From: Hypericum androsaemum
Taxonomy: Eukaryota > Streptophyta > Magnoliopsida > Malpighiales > Hypericaceae
NCBI GenBank assembly: GCA_963995505.1
Contig: OZ023186.1
Location: 14,453,570-14,517,569 of the forward strand
Reading direction: 5' to 3'
DNA length: 64,000 nucleotides
Positions 22,627 to 35,299 of the stretch are shown in pieces; within the stretch, counting starts at the first letter, position 1; each line of letters starts with the position of its first letter. The notes under the pieces were generated by a model. It worked only from the letters and a program-made list of their open reading frames with translations. It was not told the DNA's origin and searched no databases. The position numbers were made by a program, and so were the translations under genes.

Positions 22627-22832
22627 AAAAAAGCTAATAACAATAAATATATAGAAAACTCTATAAATATACAAGGTGTTTGAAGATGGGTAAGATGTGT
22701 TCACGTGACCTAACAAATGATCAGAAAGAGAGGAAAATTGAGAGAATATGAATTTGAAGTAGAGATGGAAGAAAAGGACTAATAGGTGGAGAGTATAATA
22801 AGAGAAGCGAAGGTGGGGATAGTGGGAGTGAG

Positions 22833-22842
22833 TTATATATAG
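22833..22842 (-). promoter_or_regulatory. TATA box of the ZAT5-like gene
   Basis: On the minus strand the sequence is CCCTATATATAACTC. Transcription would begin about 30 bp downstream (near 22805), giving a 5' leader of about 180 nt with no upstream ATG. A CACGTG (G-box core) lies inside that leader at about 22703-22708. Confidence 0.65.
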
Positions 22843-22889
22843 GGAGGGTAACAAGCAGGTAGTCGTTGTTGTTATGGTTATGTACACCT

Positions 22890-25800
22890 AGCAAGTGAAA
22901 ATTGTCTCATAAAGTTTTCTATTTTCTCCTCTCTTTTTTGCTTTTTGGGGGGTTTGTTTTTATTTCTTCCCCGCTTGTTAGTCAAAAAACATTGTCGAAT
23001 CCTATATAACAAAGACTCTTTAAATTATGTATTTTATATCTATAAGACTTAAACCTACTTATAACCCAAGAATCTGTCTCTATTATTTTGTGGTTCAAAC
23101 AAAAAAAGTGTATTTTTAATTTCCGGTCTGAATTTATTTCAGCTGTACATAAGTGGAAATAAAAATAGTAGGCCAACTAATTAACAAAAATTAAATTCGA
23201 GTGAATCCAAATAGGAAGAGGAAAGGTCCTTTCAGAAACCAGTGGAAGCCTAACTAGTAGTTATACTCACGTCACGTCAAGTGGTAGGATCTTGGATCTA
23301 ATTTCCTCCAAAAAAAATCAGAATGTGAAGGTGAGGCTTAAAATTTGGAGGCTGGAGTGAAGCTTAAGATAATGGATTGCGTGAATAAAAGAAATAATTA
23401 TTAATTTTAAAAACCACATTGTAAAGCATTTAATCGATAATTTTTGATATGATGCGTGATTCCCATGTTGCTTTCAACGGATCATGGTAACATGTATTGG
23501 GATCCTCTCCAAATCAAACTTAATTGGCTATTTATTTAATGTCACAGAATAATTACGTAACTGCTTGTTAATTAATTTCCCTTACTTATGTGGAATGTGA
23601 ACATTGAAAGTAACGTGAATATTCTTTAAGAAATTCACCACATGAATTTTATAGAAATATGATCACCCACGCTAGAAATTTCGGTACTGAAATTGTCATG
23701 TTTCGAAAATTCACGGATAGACGAGTATTTAAATAATTCGAATTAGCTACTATCCAAAATATCCGAACTCGCATTCCGTGTCAGAATTTCGAATTATCAT
23801 GTATCTAAATGTTTTACGGATGCAAATAAAATCATCTGAACTATCTATTTTATTTCGGGAAAATATAGTTTGATCAGTAAATTGTGGTAGAATTCAAGAA
23901 AGGCTGGTTCTTTCTTCTTTCTTTTTTTCTCTCTTTAATTTCCTACTGGAATTGCAAAAGAAGGGTTGGTGTATTTGGTAGTAGAGGAGTAGAGAGATGA
24001 GTGATTTATCACTGGAAAGGCATAGCCAAGTCACACGAATAATAAACACAAACCCAACAAAAGCAAGAGGGGCAGTGTGTCCACGTTAAAAGCATGCCAA
24101 CCTCATTCACTCCACGTCTCGTTTCAAGTAAAGTGCTGTGCCACCACCGCCGTTTCACTACTTGGCCATTCCTTTTCCTTCTAACCAAGCTTTTTACATT
24201 GCCTTTTTTCTAAGTTTTTTTATATAAAAAATTCCACTGGTTAGGCGTGCGAGCCCTCGACCCGGACTAAGGTGAGGCGTGTGTGCCAACTTGAGGAACT
24301 AGACTCGTACCTCATGACTGTCCGGTCTGTGCGCCAGCTCGAAGTTAATTATAGGTATTTTGACTTCTCTGTTGGCCTATAGGTCAACAGACCACCTCTT
24401 TGAATGTCCGTAATGTAGGCTAGGTGGAAGTTAGATAGTAAAAAATTTATTTATTTTTTCTTTGGCAATAAAGATCCGCGATTTATTAAAAATCATACCA
24501 ATTTAAAGAGAATTTTTATTTACATCGGAAACTAACTTTTAGCAAGTGCTACGTCACGAATTTTTTTTAACTAATTTCACATTGATTTCACACTCAAAAC
24601 TAAGTAGTGTGATTCATATTTTAATTAGCTACAATTGTTCATTAATCAACTTAATTATTTCATTAGTTATAATCTTCTCTAATTAATTACTTTGGACCTA
24701 ACTCAATGTAAAGATTCTTTACATTGGTAAAATCTCCACACTTGGATTAAATAATCCAATTCCTTTTCCGTATACAACACAGCAAGATAAGTACATAATT
24801 GCTCAAGTAGACCTGAAATTTTTCAGTTTACTTTAACATTTTTTTTGCAACGGCCCACAATATCTGGACGGTTGCTTGGATGACGTCCCATATTGTATGA
24901 TCAGCTTCAGCCACTAACCATAATATCAGCAAAAAAAAAAATAAAGGTCAAGTAAGATGAATTGACTCCGAGTATTACTGCTATAACTACATATATTTAC
25001 TTCACTTTTTTTTGAAAGGTAATATATTTACTTCACCTTATTAATCTTACTGAACTCGAATTTGGATTTGTTCTATAAACACACAAAAAATATGCACTTT
25101 TTAAGGAATTTATACCCCTAAATAACTTTGATGGCCGAAAGGGCTCTATTATTTAAGTGCCAACCTATGTTCAATTAACTTGGTCGTGTTCGTTTGAATT
25201 GTGTACCCGCAGGGAAACAAACTGTAAAATAATTTTATTAATATTTTTAATTACTATCAACTAAAGTTCTTTCAATTGTCGAAATGTGGTTGGTTCATGC
25301 ACCGTTGACTTCGTTGATACAAAGTTCCGATTTATATCAAATTGCAATTAATATTGTCCTTCGGAGTAATTAAGGCCTAATGATCTCGCTCATCGTAAAC
25401 TAATTTGTCTTCAATCACCGAATGGTTAGATGCACACAACATGAGAAACAAAAACCAAGAAAAGAAAAAAATTTGTTTTTCTACCATATATTGAAAATAT
25501 TTTATTTTCTTGCCATTCGTTTTATTAAATTATAATTTTGGAGGGATCATTCTAAAAATTTTGTCAACCCACGGACAGTTGTGCTTGACCATATAGTTAG
25601 ATAATTTGGATGACCAAATCGAAAAGGATCATAACGCACGTCAATATAGTTCGAGTCCCATATATATATCCAAACATTTTGAACTATGTAAGTCAGGAAA
25701 TAATTAACTTAGTTTTGTTCACGTTACTTTTCTGATAAGTGATTATAGTCTTGCACATATAAAAAATATGATTATTCATAGGGAAAAATAAACGATTGAA

Positions 25801-27287
25801 GATAAAATATATAATGTAAAAGTAGCAAGCCTTTTTTTTGGGTAACGAAAGTGGCAAGCCTGTTTTGACTTTATAAAGTCGCACTTCTCCCCACCAGTAA
25901 ATAAATAATTATATAAATAAAGTCGCACTTCAATTATTGGCCAAGTATATTATGGACTCACCAGTATAAAAACTAACAATGAACAGACGATTCCTCATCT
26001 TTAACGAATAAATTCTGAGCGTAAATTCATTTTATACATAGGAATCATCAGTCAATAAAAATAATGAACTAATTAACATATATGTAAACCATTAATCCAG
26101 AGTTAGATGAAGTGGTTAGAACTAGATGGTTAGTGGACAATACTAAACGGGTTAGTACTACCAAACACTTTTACAAGATTTACCCACCAAATACTAACTA
26201 TATTGAGGGAGTAAATCCATAATAAAGTCTTATAGTGCTCATAAAGTTTTGATATCAATTTTTTTTGTAAGAACTCTCATGTTCAGAATCGATGACTGTT
26301 GGATTCTATTTTATGGGTGAGTTTCTAAATAGTATTTTTTATGTTACTGAGACTTAAACCGAAGACTTCCATCATTGGTGTTTTGATTTCAAATTTTATG
26401 AATAAAAAAGACATCATTGGAAGATTCACCCTCTAAATAAGGTTTGATAGTACTCGACTATGTTTACGAAACAAACTTTCCAAGTGACGGAACCAAATTA
26501 ATTGACTCATACCCAATATCTTAAACAGGTTTATGTCCATTTTCCAAATTAAGCTTAATTTTTAGTGTGCATTTAACTCAAAGAAAAGAAGAAGATGCTA
26601 TGAGGCAATGAAGGAATGGGGCGGGTGATATGGAGGATTCTTGGCGTAATCACATGGGTCGATCATTTTTTTAGAGGCACGCAAGCGAAAATAATGTTGC
26701 GGTGCGGCTATTCCTTGTGGCCTTTTGCATCCAAGATTAAATACCAGGAACAAGCAAACCATTAATTTTTTTTGCCACTTTTCTTATTTTAATTAACGTG
26801 TATTATTTAAGATTACGTGCATGTGTGGGCTTTATTCGATGGTATTTTTTTCCATGTCTTGTATTTTTCCCAATGAATTTCACCTTCACATGATTTTTAG
26901 TGAGAACAAGTGAACTATCTGCTGGGGATAGCTTTAGGATAACTTGGGGCTAGATAGCGGATTGTGCTATCAGCCGAGCTATATGGCGCTTTGTAAATTG
27001 GTGTATCATTGGTGTAAATAAATAAAATCATAATCCTTTTAAAAAAGTAGTCAAGCCAGTTTATAAAAAATGAATATCATGAATGATCACTAGTTTATAA
27101 AAATTTGTAGGGAGATAGAGCTTTGCAACTATTTTCAAAGGGAGAGTCTTGCAGCGGTATCACCGCAATATTATTTGTCATTTTTTTTGTTGATTAAATT
27201 CTTTTTCGACCGCTATTATTTTTACTCGCAATAGCTCGTGTCATGTATCAATAGGCAAATAAATAAATAAGAGAGGACGCTTATATA
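22890..27287. other. upstream region of the ZAT5-like gene and long intergenic DNA
   Basis: No gene, tRNA or bounded repeat is supported in this 4.4 kb. A GC-rich island at about 24241-24420 stands out from AT-rich surroundings but resembles no gene I know. A near-perfect palindrome, CAATGTAAAGATTCTTTACATTG, two 11-bp arms around one base, lies near 24704-24726. Confidence 0.4.
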
Positions 27288-27296
27288 AAATATTTA

Positions 27297-27808
27297 GATT
27301 AAAATACACTTTAATATCCTGTGATGTCATTTTTTGATATACTACTATTTTGTGATTTTAAATTCTATAACTAGGTGATATAGGGTTTACTTTATTAACA
27401 ATCAAATGATACCCGCTAACCCTAGTATTTTCTTATCCCACATGCCATCCCATCTTATTAATTTTATTAGTATGTCATATCACATTACTAATTTTATCTG
27501 CAATACATGTCATTTCATTAAATTTAGAGAAAATAAAATAAACTCAGTAGCATTTAGATTCTAGGACACAAAGGAGATTCACTAATTCAAAATCGAGGGG
27601 CAACAGTAAGGCACGCGACTACAATTAGTGATACAATATGATACGTAAATAAAATTAGTGACGTGACATGACATACAAGATAGCTTAAGTAAGTGAAATT
27701 AGCAATGTCACTTGATGATTAGTATGGTAAAATCTTTGTTATTTGGTTAGATAATTTAGAACACAAGATAATAGTTTGTCAAAAATGTTAGTAAAGTATA
27801 CTTTAACC
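27297..27808. mobile_element. MULE-D: 512-bp MULE-like MITE with near-perfect 9-bp TSD
   Basis: Ends GATTAAAATACACTTTA and, from the right, GGTTAAAGTATACTTTA open inverted arms of roughly 110 bp with recognisable shared blocks (TATTTTGTG, ATCAAATGA/ATCAAGTGA). Flanks are AAATATTTA (27288-27296) and AATTATTTA (27809-27817), one mismatch in nine. No coding sequence. The degeneracy implies an older insertion than MULE-B. Confidence 0.7.
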
Positions 27809-27817
27809 AATTATTTA

Positions 27818-29066
27818 TCCAAAGAGTTTACTTTGGGTACACTCGCACCTAACGATCATGATCTCTCTCTCCACCCCCGTCGGGTTTATTCGTGAAGGAC
27901 ATTTAGTGGGTAGTCGCTGTCTCAGTTCGTTCATCCAATTTCATGAGCTAATTATCATCACATGTACGTGCTACTTTCCAAAGAATTTAATGTTAAGCTC
28001 AGATTAATCAATTATTGTCGAAATAATTCTCGACCTCCGTAGCGTCCCAGCAAGGCCAAGTGCCTAACCCACCTACTAGTTCTAAATCAGAGTCTAATTA
28101 ATACAATACAAAGGAACTAATTTAGTGAATGAAGCAGACCTTATTATGTACAAAAATTCTAACATTTCGATTAGTAATTATTCGTAAATGGCGATGGATA
28201 TATATCATATGTCATTTTCGGAAGTATTTTCTTTTCGAATAAAATTTAGGCAGATTGGCTTAAACTCCCGGTTTTAGACTGCCTTGAGTTTTATTTTCCT
28301 CTCAAACAAAGTTTTGATGTTTCTACAGAGGTGAAAATGATTCACTGAACCTTAGAAAATAAGGTAGCATCTATTGTCATCCTACCCACGATGCGTTGGT
28401 TAAAATATTTTAAGAATGTGATTTTTTTTTGTGTACGAGAAGATTATTAATGACCGATCAACAAAATAATCAAAGAAACACAGACCATACGTTATTAATG
28501 AAAAAAAAGCAACTCGAGTGAATTTTTTTTAGAATAGTAACTCGAGTGAATATAGATTTATATTTAACTTATACCAACTTAGTTAGGATTCGAGGAGTAG
28601 GAGCTCTCTTCCACACGTTAGGTCTACCGAAGAAAAAGGAAAGGCATCGCATGTGGGGTCGGTTATAAGCCCATGTCACACTGCCTTTATCACTTGAGTA
28701 ATATTACCACTACTCTTTTAACACACTGAACTACTAGTGAACTTAATACTCACTCCACTTCACACCCCACTTCCCCCCATCTCACTATGTAACAGCACTA
28801 TTCAATTCATTCTTTTCGGTGTTCAGGAGTAGTTAAATTGCCCGTTGCAGAATTATGGAATTGAATAGATGACTTACTGGAAAATCTTCGAGTAGCTTAA
28901 CGGCACAAATTCAGAAAATTTAAGGTTTTAAATTCTGATATGTGTAATATTGGTATAAAATTTTATTTCTCAACAAAAATTATGTAATCGGATTTTTTGT
29001 TGTACTTAGAATCATTTAGGTAAAAGTAAATAGAATTTTTTACACATTTGTGTAATTATTTGGAGT
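27818..29066. other. intergenic DNA
   Basis: No gene is supported. AT-rich sequence with short motif repeats only, for example the pair AACTCGAGTGAAT near 28511 and 28541. Confidence 0.4.
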
Positions 29067-29071
29067 GTTTT

Positions 29072-29938
29072 TGTTGTTTATCCAGATGATGGTGTACTTG
29101 ATTAAGATGTTAAGTCGAGGCAAGAGTTTAACTCTTTCTCCGTAAGACAAGATTACCCCGTATTCAGTACTTACGGGCTATGGCAATCGTCCCCAAGATA
29201 CAATGACTTCGCACTTCAAGTTCGTAGCACAACGATTCTTAAAGCCTCGGCGAACCTTTGAGATACTCGGAACTTTCTTGAGAGAGAGAGAGGAGAACAA
29301 CTATTGCTAATGAATGCTTATGCAATGAATGTTCGAGATAATTTACAAATGAGGGGGAGAGGCCTACTTATAGGCTGCGGAGGGTTGGAGGCAAGTAATT
29401 ATGAGGGGGCACGAGTGTGGCAGCCTGCACTTCCGAGGAGACTCATCATTTCGGACAACAGGCATGCTGCCCTTCAGGCACCTCTTCGGCCAGCAGTCTG
29501 CTCGTGTCTTTTCGGTGGACATTCTGGATAGGCAACCCTTCAGATAGCGGCCTATACTCGCACTTCTTCAGGCAGCCTGTAGCTTTCCAGAGTCGGGCAA
29601 AAATCTTAAGGCTACTCCAGCTCCTCGCAATGATGCGTACGTGCGAAGTGCAAAGTGCGCCTCAAAGCGCCCATTGCGCCTCAAAGCGTCCATTATTCCT
29701 CAAAGCGCCCATTGCGCCCTACGCGTGCACGTGCACGAGCGCGTGCTCATGCACGTACTCGTGCTCGTCCTCGCAACCAACCTTTGATAGCACTCCGGGT
29801 GAAATACTTAATGTCACACTAGCTTGGAGCTCCTCCTTATATACTTGGAAATTTTTGTGCCATTTTTCAATATGGGATTGATTTCTCTCCAACCTTGGGC
29901 CTTCCTACCTTGGCATTTATAGTAATTTAATTCTAACA
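29072..29938 (-). repeat. 3' LTR of Copia-2 (867 bp)
   Basis: On the plus strand it reads TGTTGTTTATCCAG...TTCTAACA, which is TG...CA on either strand. It shares the TTTCTCCGTAAGA and TTACGGGCTATGG blocks with the LTRs at 34484, 56971 and 63562. The middle (29630-29790) is GC-rich, with three copies of CCTCAAAGCGCCCATT-like units about 21 bp apart and runs of CACG/GTGC. Confidence 0.92.
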
Positions 29939-30499
29939 ATCTCCCACATGAATGATGATTAATGCATGTTGATAATTTAAAAAAAATTCTGACGAGTTAT
30001 CATTGCATCGAGATAGGTAGCTTACAGCTTTGAACCTTCTCTAGTAAGATGTTATCAAATTTACTTGCTGCTCAGTGAATGCGATGTCTTGAACTGGTCA
30101 GCTTTTGATGTAAACTAAGATAATAATATTTACACAATGATATCTCTAATATCCTTAGTTCTCACGTTGTGTCTATTTCGGCCATGGACCTTATCTTAGA
30201 TTCATAAGTATTTTTTCTATTTGAAGTGGCGTCACTTCACACTTATATAGGTGATCTCCTATCAAGAATATCCTGTCATACTCTACCTTTATCTGGTATA
30301 GGAATCATTAAAACCGTAGATGCTTAACTTTACCACACCTCTGCAGGTTAGTACTTGGATAACTTCTGAGAATGGAATGAGTTCCAAGTAATCATCTTAA
30401 CCATCCATAACTTAGTTATCTCATTGAACCAAGTTTGTGGGATCACTATTCATCATGGTTGAGTTACCGCTATAAAATGTGTGGGTTTTAATTCCATTC

Positions 30500-33400
30500 T
30501 CCTTACTATATTATACATTTGATCTCTGTTGATTCTTTCGTCAAACGATCAGCTATGTTGTCTTTGAACTTCATATAATTAATAGTAATTATACCACCAG
30601 AGATCAATTGTCTAACGGTGTTATGTCTCATACGGATGTGTCGAGACTTATCGTTGTACATAGTACTTTGTGCTCTCCCGATTGCTGACATGCTATCACA
30701 ATGTATCAATACAGGAGGCAGATGCTTGTTCCAACAAGAAATATCCTCTAGGAAGTTTCTGAGCCATTCAGCTTCTTCCCCAGCTTTATCTAGTGCTATA
30801 AATTCTGACTCCATAGTGGATCGAGCTATGCACGTTTGTTTAGAGGATTTCTAGGACATATCTCCTCCACCTATTGTGAACATGTAACCATTAGTAGATT
30901 TGGAGTCTTTAGTGTCCGATATCCAATTCACATCACTGTATCCTTCTAATATAGCAGGATATCTAGTATAAAGTATGCCATGGTTCAAAGTATATTTTAG
31001 GTACTTTAGAACCCTTTTCAGAGCTAGCTAGTAATCCTTTCTTGGATTGCTTGTGAATCTACTAAGCTTGCTAACTAAATATGCAATATCAGGGCATGTA
31101 CAATTTGTCAAGTAGGCTCCCAATGATTCTTGTATATTTCAGTTGAGATACTGGGTCTTCTCAATTTTTGGTAAAATGTAGAGTCAGGTCTATCGGAGTC
31201 TTAGCCAGAGATTTGTCAAAAGCTTCAAATTTCTTGAGTACATTCTCAACATAATGAGATTGTGACAAGACAATTCTTTCAGTCATCTTAGAGATTTTGA
31301 CTCCTATTATGACATCAGCTAGACCCATATCTTTCATGTGAAAGTTGTTCTTTAACATGTTCTTAGTTTTTACGATAAGATCATCTACGTACAGACATAC
31401 CATCACGCAAGTATTAGGTGTACCTTTAATGTAAATATATTTATCATACTTATTGATTTTAAAGCCATTTGATATCATTATTTTGTCAAATTTCTCATGC
31501 CATTGTTTCAGCCCGTACAATGACTTGACCAGTTTACATACTTTATGCTCTTGTCCGGGAGCAACAAACCCTTTAGGTTGTTTCATATATATCTCTTCTT
31601 CCAGTTCTCCATTTAGGAAAGCTATTTTTACATCCATTTGATGTATCTTAAGGTTATAGAGTGTTGCAATAGCTATGAGCACTCTAATAGATGTGATTCT
31701 TGTGACTGACGAATACGTGTCAAAGTAATCATATCCTTCCTTCTGTTTGAATCCTCTAGCTACCAACCGAGCTTTGTACTTATCGATTGATCCATCGGCT
31801 TTGTATTTTCTTTTCAGGATCTACTTGTAATCTAAAGGTTTGTAACCTGGTGGAAGATCTACGATTTTCCACGTGTGATTTTGCATGATGAACTCTAACT
31901 CACTGTTGATAGCTTCTTTTCAGAGATGAGCATTTGGACTAGACAATGCCTCTTGGATTATCCTGGGTTCATTTTCTAATACACATGTCAGAAAATCTGG
32001 AACAAATGACTTGGCTACCTTGGTCCTCTTACCACGTCTAAGTTCCTCAGCATCTTAATCAGAACCTTGTGTAGCCTTATAACTTCTCTTATTAGAACTT
32101 ACTTCTTTCCTTTCCTTATTAGGAAAAGTATTCTCAAAGAATATCGCATTCCTTGATTCTATAACCCTTCCCTCATTTACTTTAAGGTTTTTAGATTTGT
32201 GCACCAGAAATTGATACGCACTACTATTGTAAGCATATCTGATAAATATGCAATCAACGATTTTGTGTCATATTTTTACCTGTTTAGGCTTAGGTACTTC
32301 TACCTTAGCTAGACACCCCCACACTTTAAGGTAACCGTAGGAAGGCTATCTCCCTTTCTATAGTTCATATGGGTTTTGGCTCTTTTCTTGTGTGGTAATT
32401 TATTTAGAATGTCGTTAGCTGAGAGCACAGCTTCCCCCCACATGTTCTGGAGTAAGCTCGAGCTAATCAATATAGCATTCATCATCTCCTTGAGAGTTTG
32501 ATTCTTACGTTCAGCTACACCATTTTATTGAGGTGAGTATGGAGCAGTTGTCTGATGAATAATGTCATTTTGTTCGCAGAATTTCTCAAACGGAGCTACA
32601 TATTCTCCCCCTCGATTACTTCGAATCATTTTTATTTTACTGCTAAGTTAATTTTTTACAGCATTCTTATAACTTTTGAAGGCTTCGTCCTTTCTCTTCA
32701 ACAGATATACACAGCAGTATCTTATACAATCATCGATAAATATGATAAAATAGTTTTTCCCACCTCTAGTTTGCACGTGTTTCATATCGCAGACGTCGGT
32801 ATGAATTAATTCTAAGGGTGTTATACTTCTTTTCACTGAATGAAAAGGTGCTTTGGCCTTTTTTGCCTCAACACATACTTCACATTTATCATTTAGGTTA
32901 AACTCCAGATTAGACAATAAATTTAAACTTACTAACTTTCTTAGTGAGCTTAAATTTACATGTTCTAATCTATCATGCCATAAGTTAGAACACTCAACCA
33001 AGTAAGAAGAATTAACAACTTTATTCTGGCCCTCAAAGGCACGTTGTATAGTTATTATATTCAACTTATAGAGTCCCTTATCTAGGTAACCCATTCCTAT
33101 AAAATTACCAGCTTTGGTCATTACAAACTTATTAGTCTCAAAAACTAGCTTCAGCCCTGTTTTGCTTAACAGGGAGCTGGATACCAGATTCTTGCAGGTG
33201 TCTGAGACATGCAACACATCCTTGAGGGTCAGCTCTTTTCCCAAGGTCAGCTTCACGACTACCTTACCTAATCTGACTACCTTGGAAGTTGCGAAGTTAC
33301 CCATAAACAGCTTCCATCCGGTGATCGAGACATAGGTCAAAAATATCTCTTTGTCTGAGCAGATGTGGCAGGTTGCCCCTGTGTCGACGAACCACTCTCT

Positions 33401-34309
33401 TAGATTATCCACCAAATTGGCTTCAAATACCACGGTGGATAGATCTAACTCAGTTAGGTCTTCAGCCAAATTAGCTTTCTCACGATTGTCCTTCTTTGGT
33501 AGACGATAATCCTTTGCCATGTGATTGGGCTTGTCGCAGTTGTCCTTGATTTTCTTGACCTTCTTCTGCTGTGGCTTTTGCTTCTCCTATTTGTTGCCGG
33601 ACTTCTTCGTTTTCTTGCCGGTACCTCCTTCAGCAAGATGTACCTTGGCTTTAGAGTTAGCCCTATTGTTCTTGACTTCAGACTTCTGATTGTCTTCTTC
33701 AATCTTCAGTCTCACAATCAGGTCCTCAAGTCCTATATCCTTCCTCTTATGCTTAAGGTAGTTCTTGAAATCCTTCCACAGGAGTAGTAGCTTTTCAATT
33801 AGTGCTGCCACTTAGAAAGACTCACTCAGTTGGATTCCTTCGGTATGAATCTCATACAGAATCAGTTGCAACTCTTGCACTTGGTCTATGACCTTTTTGG
33901 AGTCTACCATCTTGAAGTCGAGAAATCTTCTGATGATAAATTTCATCAACCCAGCATCTTTCGTCTTGTACTTCTTCTCCAGAGAATCTCATAATTTTTT
34001 TGCAGTCGTGGTTACTGCATAGATATTATAGAGGGTGTCATCCAATCCATTCAGGATGTAGTTACGACATAGGAAGTCGCTATGATTCCAAGCATCCAGA
34101 GCATTGATCTTTTGTTGATCAGCCTCATTTTCTGCCACCTTCGGTGCTTCTTCCTTCAAGAATCGGACTAGGTTGAGCATTATCAGGTAGAACAACATCT
34201 TTTATTGCCACCTCTTAAATTTGGTGCCATTGAACTTTATCGGCCTTTCGGCATAGACAGTTCCTGGGACAGTCGGGACTGGTGCGTGAGCAGAGCTTGA
34301 TGATGCCAT
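30500..34309 (-). pseudogene. Copia-2 gag-pol remnant
   Basis: The gag reading starts at an ATG at 34307-34309 and the zinc knuckle near 33540 is degenerate: the first and last Cys positions are lost (NCDKPNHMAKDY). Protease DTGATCH lies at about 33385. GAG-pre-integrase is at about 32870-33010. Integrase follows at 32450-32830, keeping HTDVCD and VAERKN, but the second catalytic Asp reads Asn (RSNRGGEY, near 32620). Reverse transcriptase with AFLNGELEEEIY, YVDDL (near 31385) and SHYVENVLKKF is at 31161-31830. RNase H with STMESEFIALDKA and a final HIRMRHNTVRQL segment ends near 30506. Stops interrupt gag, integrase and the connection regions, so the copy cannot move on its own. Confidence 0.9.
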
Positions 34310-34460
34310 CTTCAAAAACTGGACTAGGTTGAGCATTATCGGGTAGAACAATATCTTTTGTTGCCACCTCTAGAACTCGGTGCCATTGAACTTTACCGAC
34401 CTTTCGGCGTGGACAGTCGGGACTGGTGCCTGAGCAGAGCTTGATGATACCATCTTTAAG
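34165..34460 (-). repeat. 156-bp tandem duplication of the Copia-2 gag N terminus
   Basis: GGACTAGGTTGAGCATTATC at 34165 recurs at 34321, and each copy contains its own start codon (34307-34309 and 34451-34453) followed by the same SSSSA.APVPTV leader. The outer copy has a deletion of about 15 bp and a stop soon after the leader. Confidence 0.85.
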
Positions 34461-34483
34461 TACACAAGATCTCATCTTACGAT

Positions 34484-35294
34484 TGTTATTTATCCAGATA
34501 ATGGTGTACTTGATTAGGATCTTAAGTTCAGGTACGAGTTTAACTCTTTCTCCGTAAGATAAGATTGCCCCATATTCAGTACTTATGGGCTATGTCAATC
34601 GTCCCTAAGATACAACGACTTCGCATTTCAAGTTCGTAGCACAATGAATCTTAAAGCCTCGGCGAACCTTTGAGATACTCGAAACTTTCTTGAGAGAGAG
34701 AGAGGAGAACAACTATTGCTAATGAATGCTCATGCAATGAGTGTTCAGAATGATTTGCAAATGAGAGAGAGAGGCCTATTTATAGGCTGTGGAGGGTTGG
34801 AGGCAGGCACTTCCGAGGAGATACATCCTTTCGGCCAGTAGTCTGCTCATGTCTCTTCGGTGGATATTCTACAACACTTCGGATAGCAGACTGTGCTTGC
34901 ACTCCTTCGTGAGGCATCCCTCCTGCTAGTGGCCTATACTCGCACTTCTTCGGGCAAAAATTTTAAGGCTCCTCCAGACGATGCGCACGTGAGAAGTGCA
35001 AAGTGCACCTCAAAGCGCCCTGCGCATACATGAGCGCGTGCTCGTGCTCGGATGGTGCGAATCTGCACCATCCTCGCAACCATCCTTGGACAGCACTCCA
35101 GGTGGAACACTTAATGTCACATTAGTTTGGAGCTCCTCCTTATATACTTGAAAATTTTTGTACCATTTTCTAAAGTGGGATTGGTTTTCCTCCAACAGTT
35201 AGAAAATTTTTGTACCATTTTCTAAAGTGGGATTGGTTTTCCTCCAACGTTGGCCTTCCCGAACCTTCCTACTTATAGTCATTTAATTCCAACA
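34484..35294 (-). repeat. 5' LTR of Copia-2 (811 bp) with internal 52-bp duplication
   Basis: On the plus strand it starts TGTTATTTATCCAG and ends TTCCAACA. A 52-bp unit (GAAAATTTTTGTACCATTTT onward) is tandemly repeated at about 35150 and 35202 and is single in the partner LTR, so it arose after insertion. It lacks some of the GC-rich repeats seen at 29630-29790. Confidence 0.9.
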
Positions 35295-35299
35295 GTTTT

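Larger units (their letters stand above)
29072..35294 (-). mobile_element. Copia-2: Ty1/copia retrotransposon with GTTTT TSD
   Basis: LTRs at 29072-29938 and 34484-35294 are direct repeats. The TSD GTTTT is perfect at 29067-29071 and 35295-35299. On the minus strand the order is 5' LTR (right), gag, protease, integrase, reverse transcriptase, RNase H, polypurine tract (CATGTGGGAGA, next to 29939), 3' LTR (left). Copia domain order is clear. Coding is interrupted by stops and frameshifts. LTR divergence and several internal duplications indicate an element that is not recent. Confidence 0.95.

Noticed and set aside
21529..22887. 452-residue version of the zinc-finger protein
   Set aside because: The first 87 residues are hydrophobic, unlike the family, and lie mostly upstream of the inferred transcription start. 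The 365-residue form fits the family better.
24241..24420. GC-rich island that might be a SINE or exon
   Set aside because: No A-run, TSD, B-box of good quality or long frame could be found.
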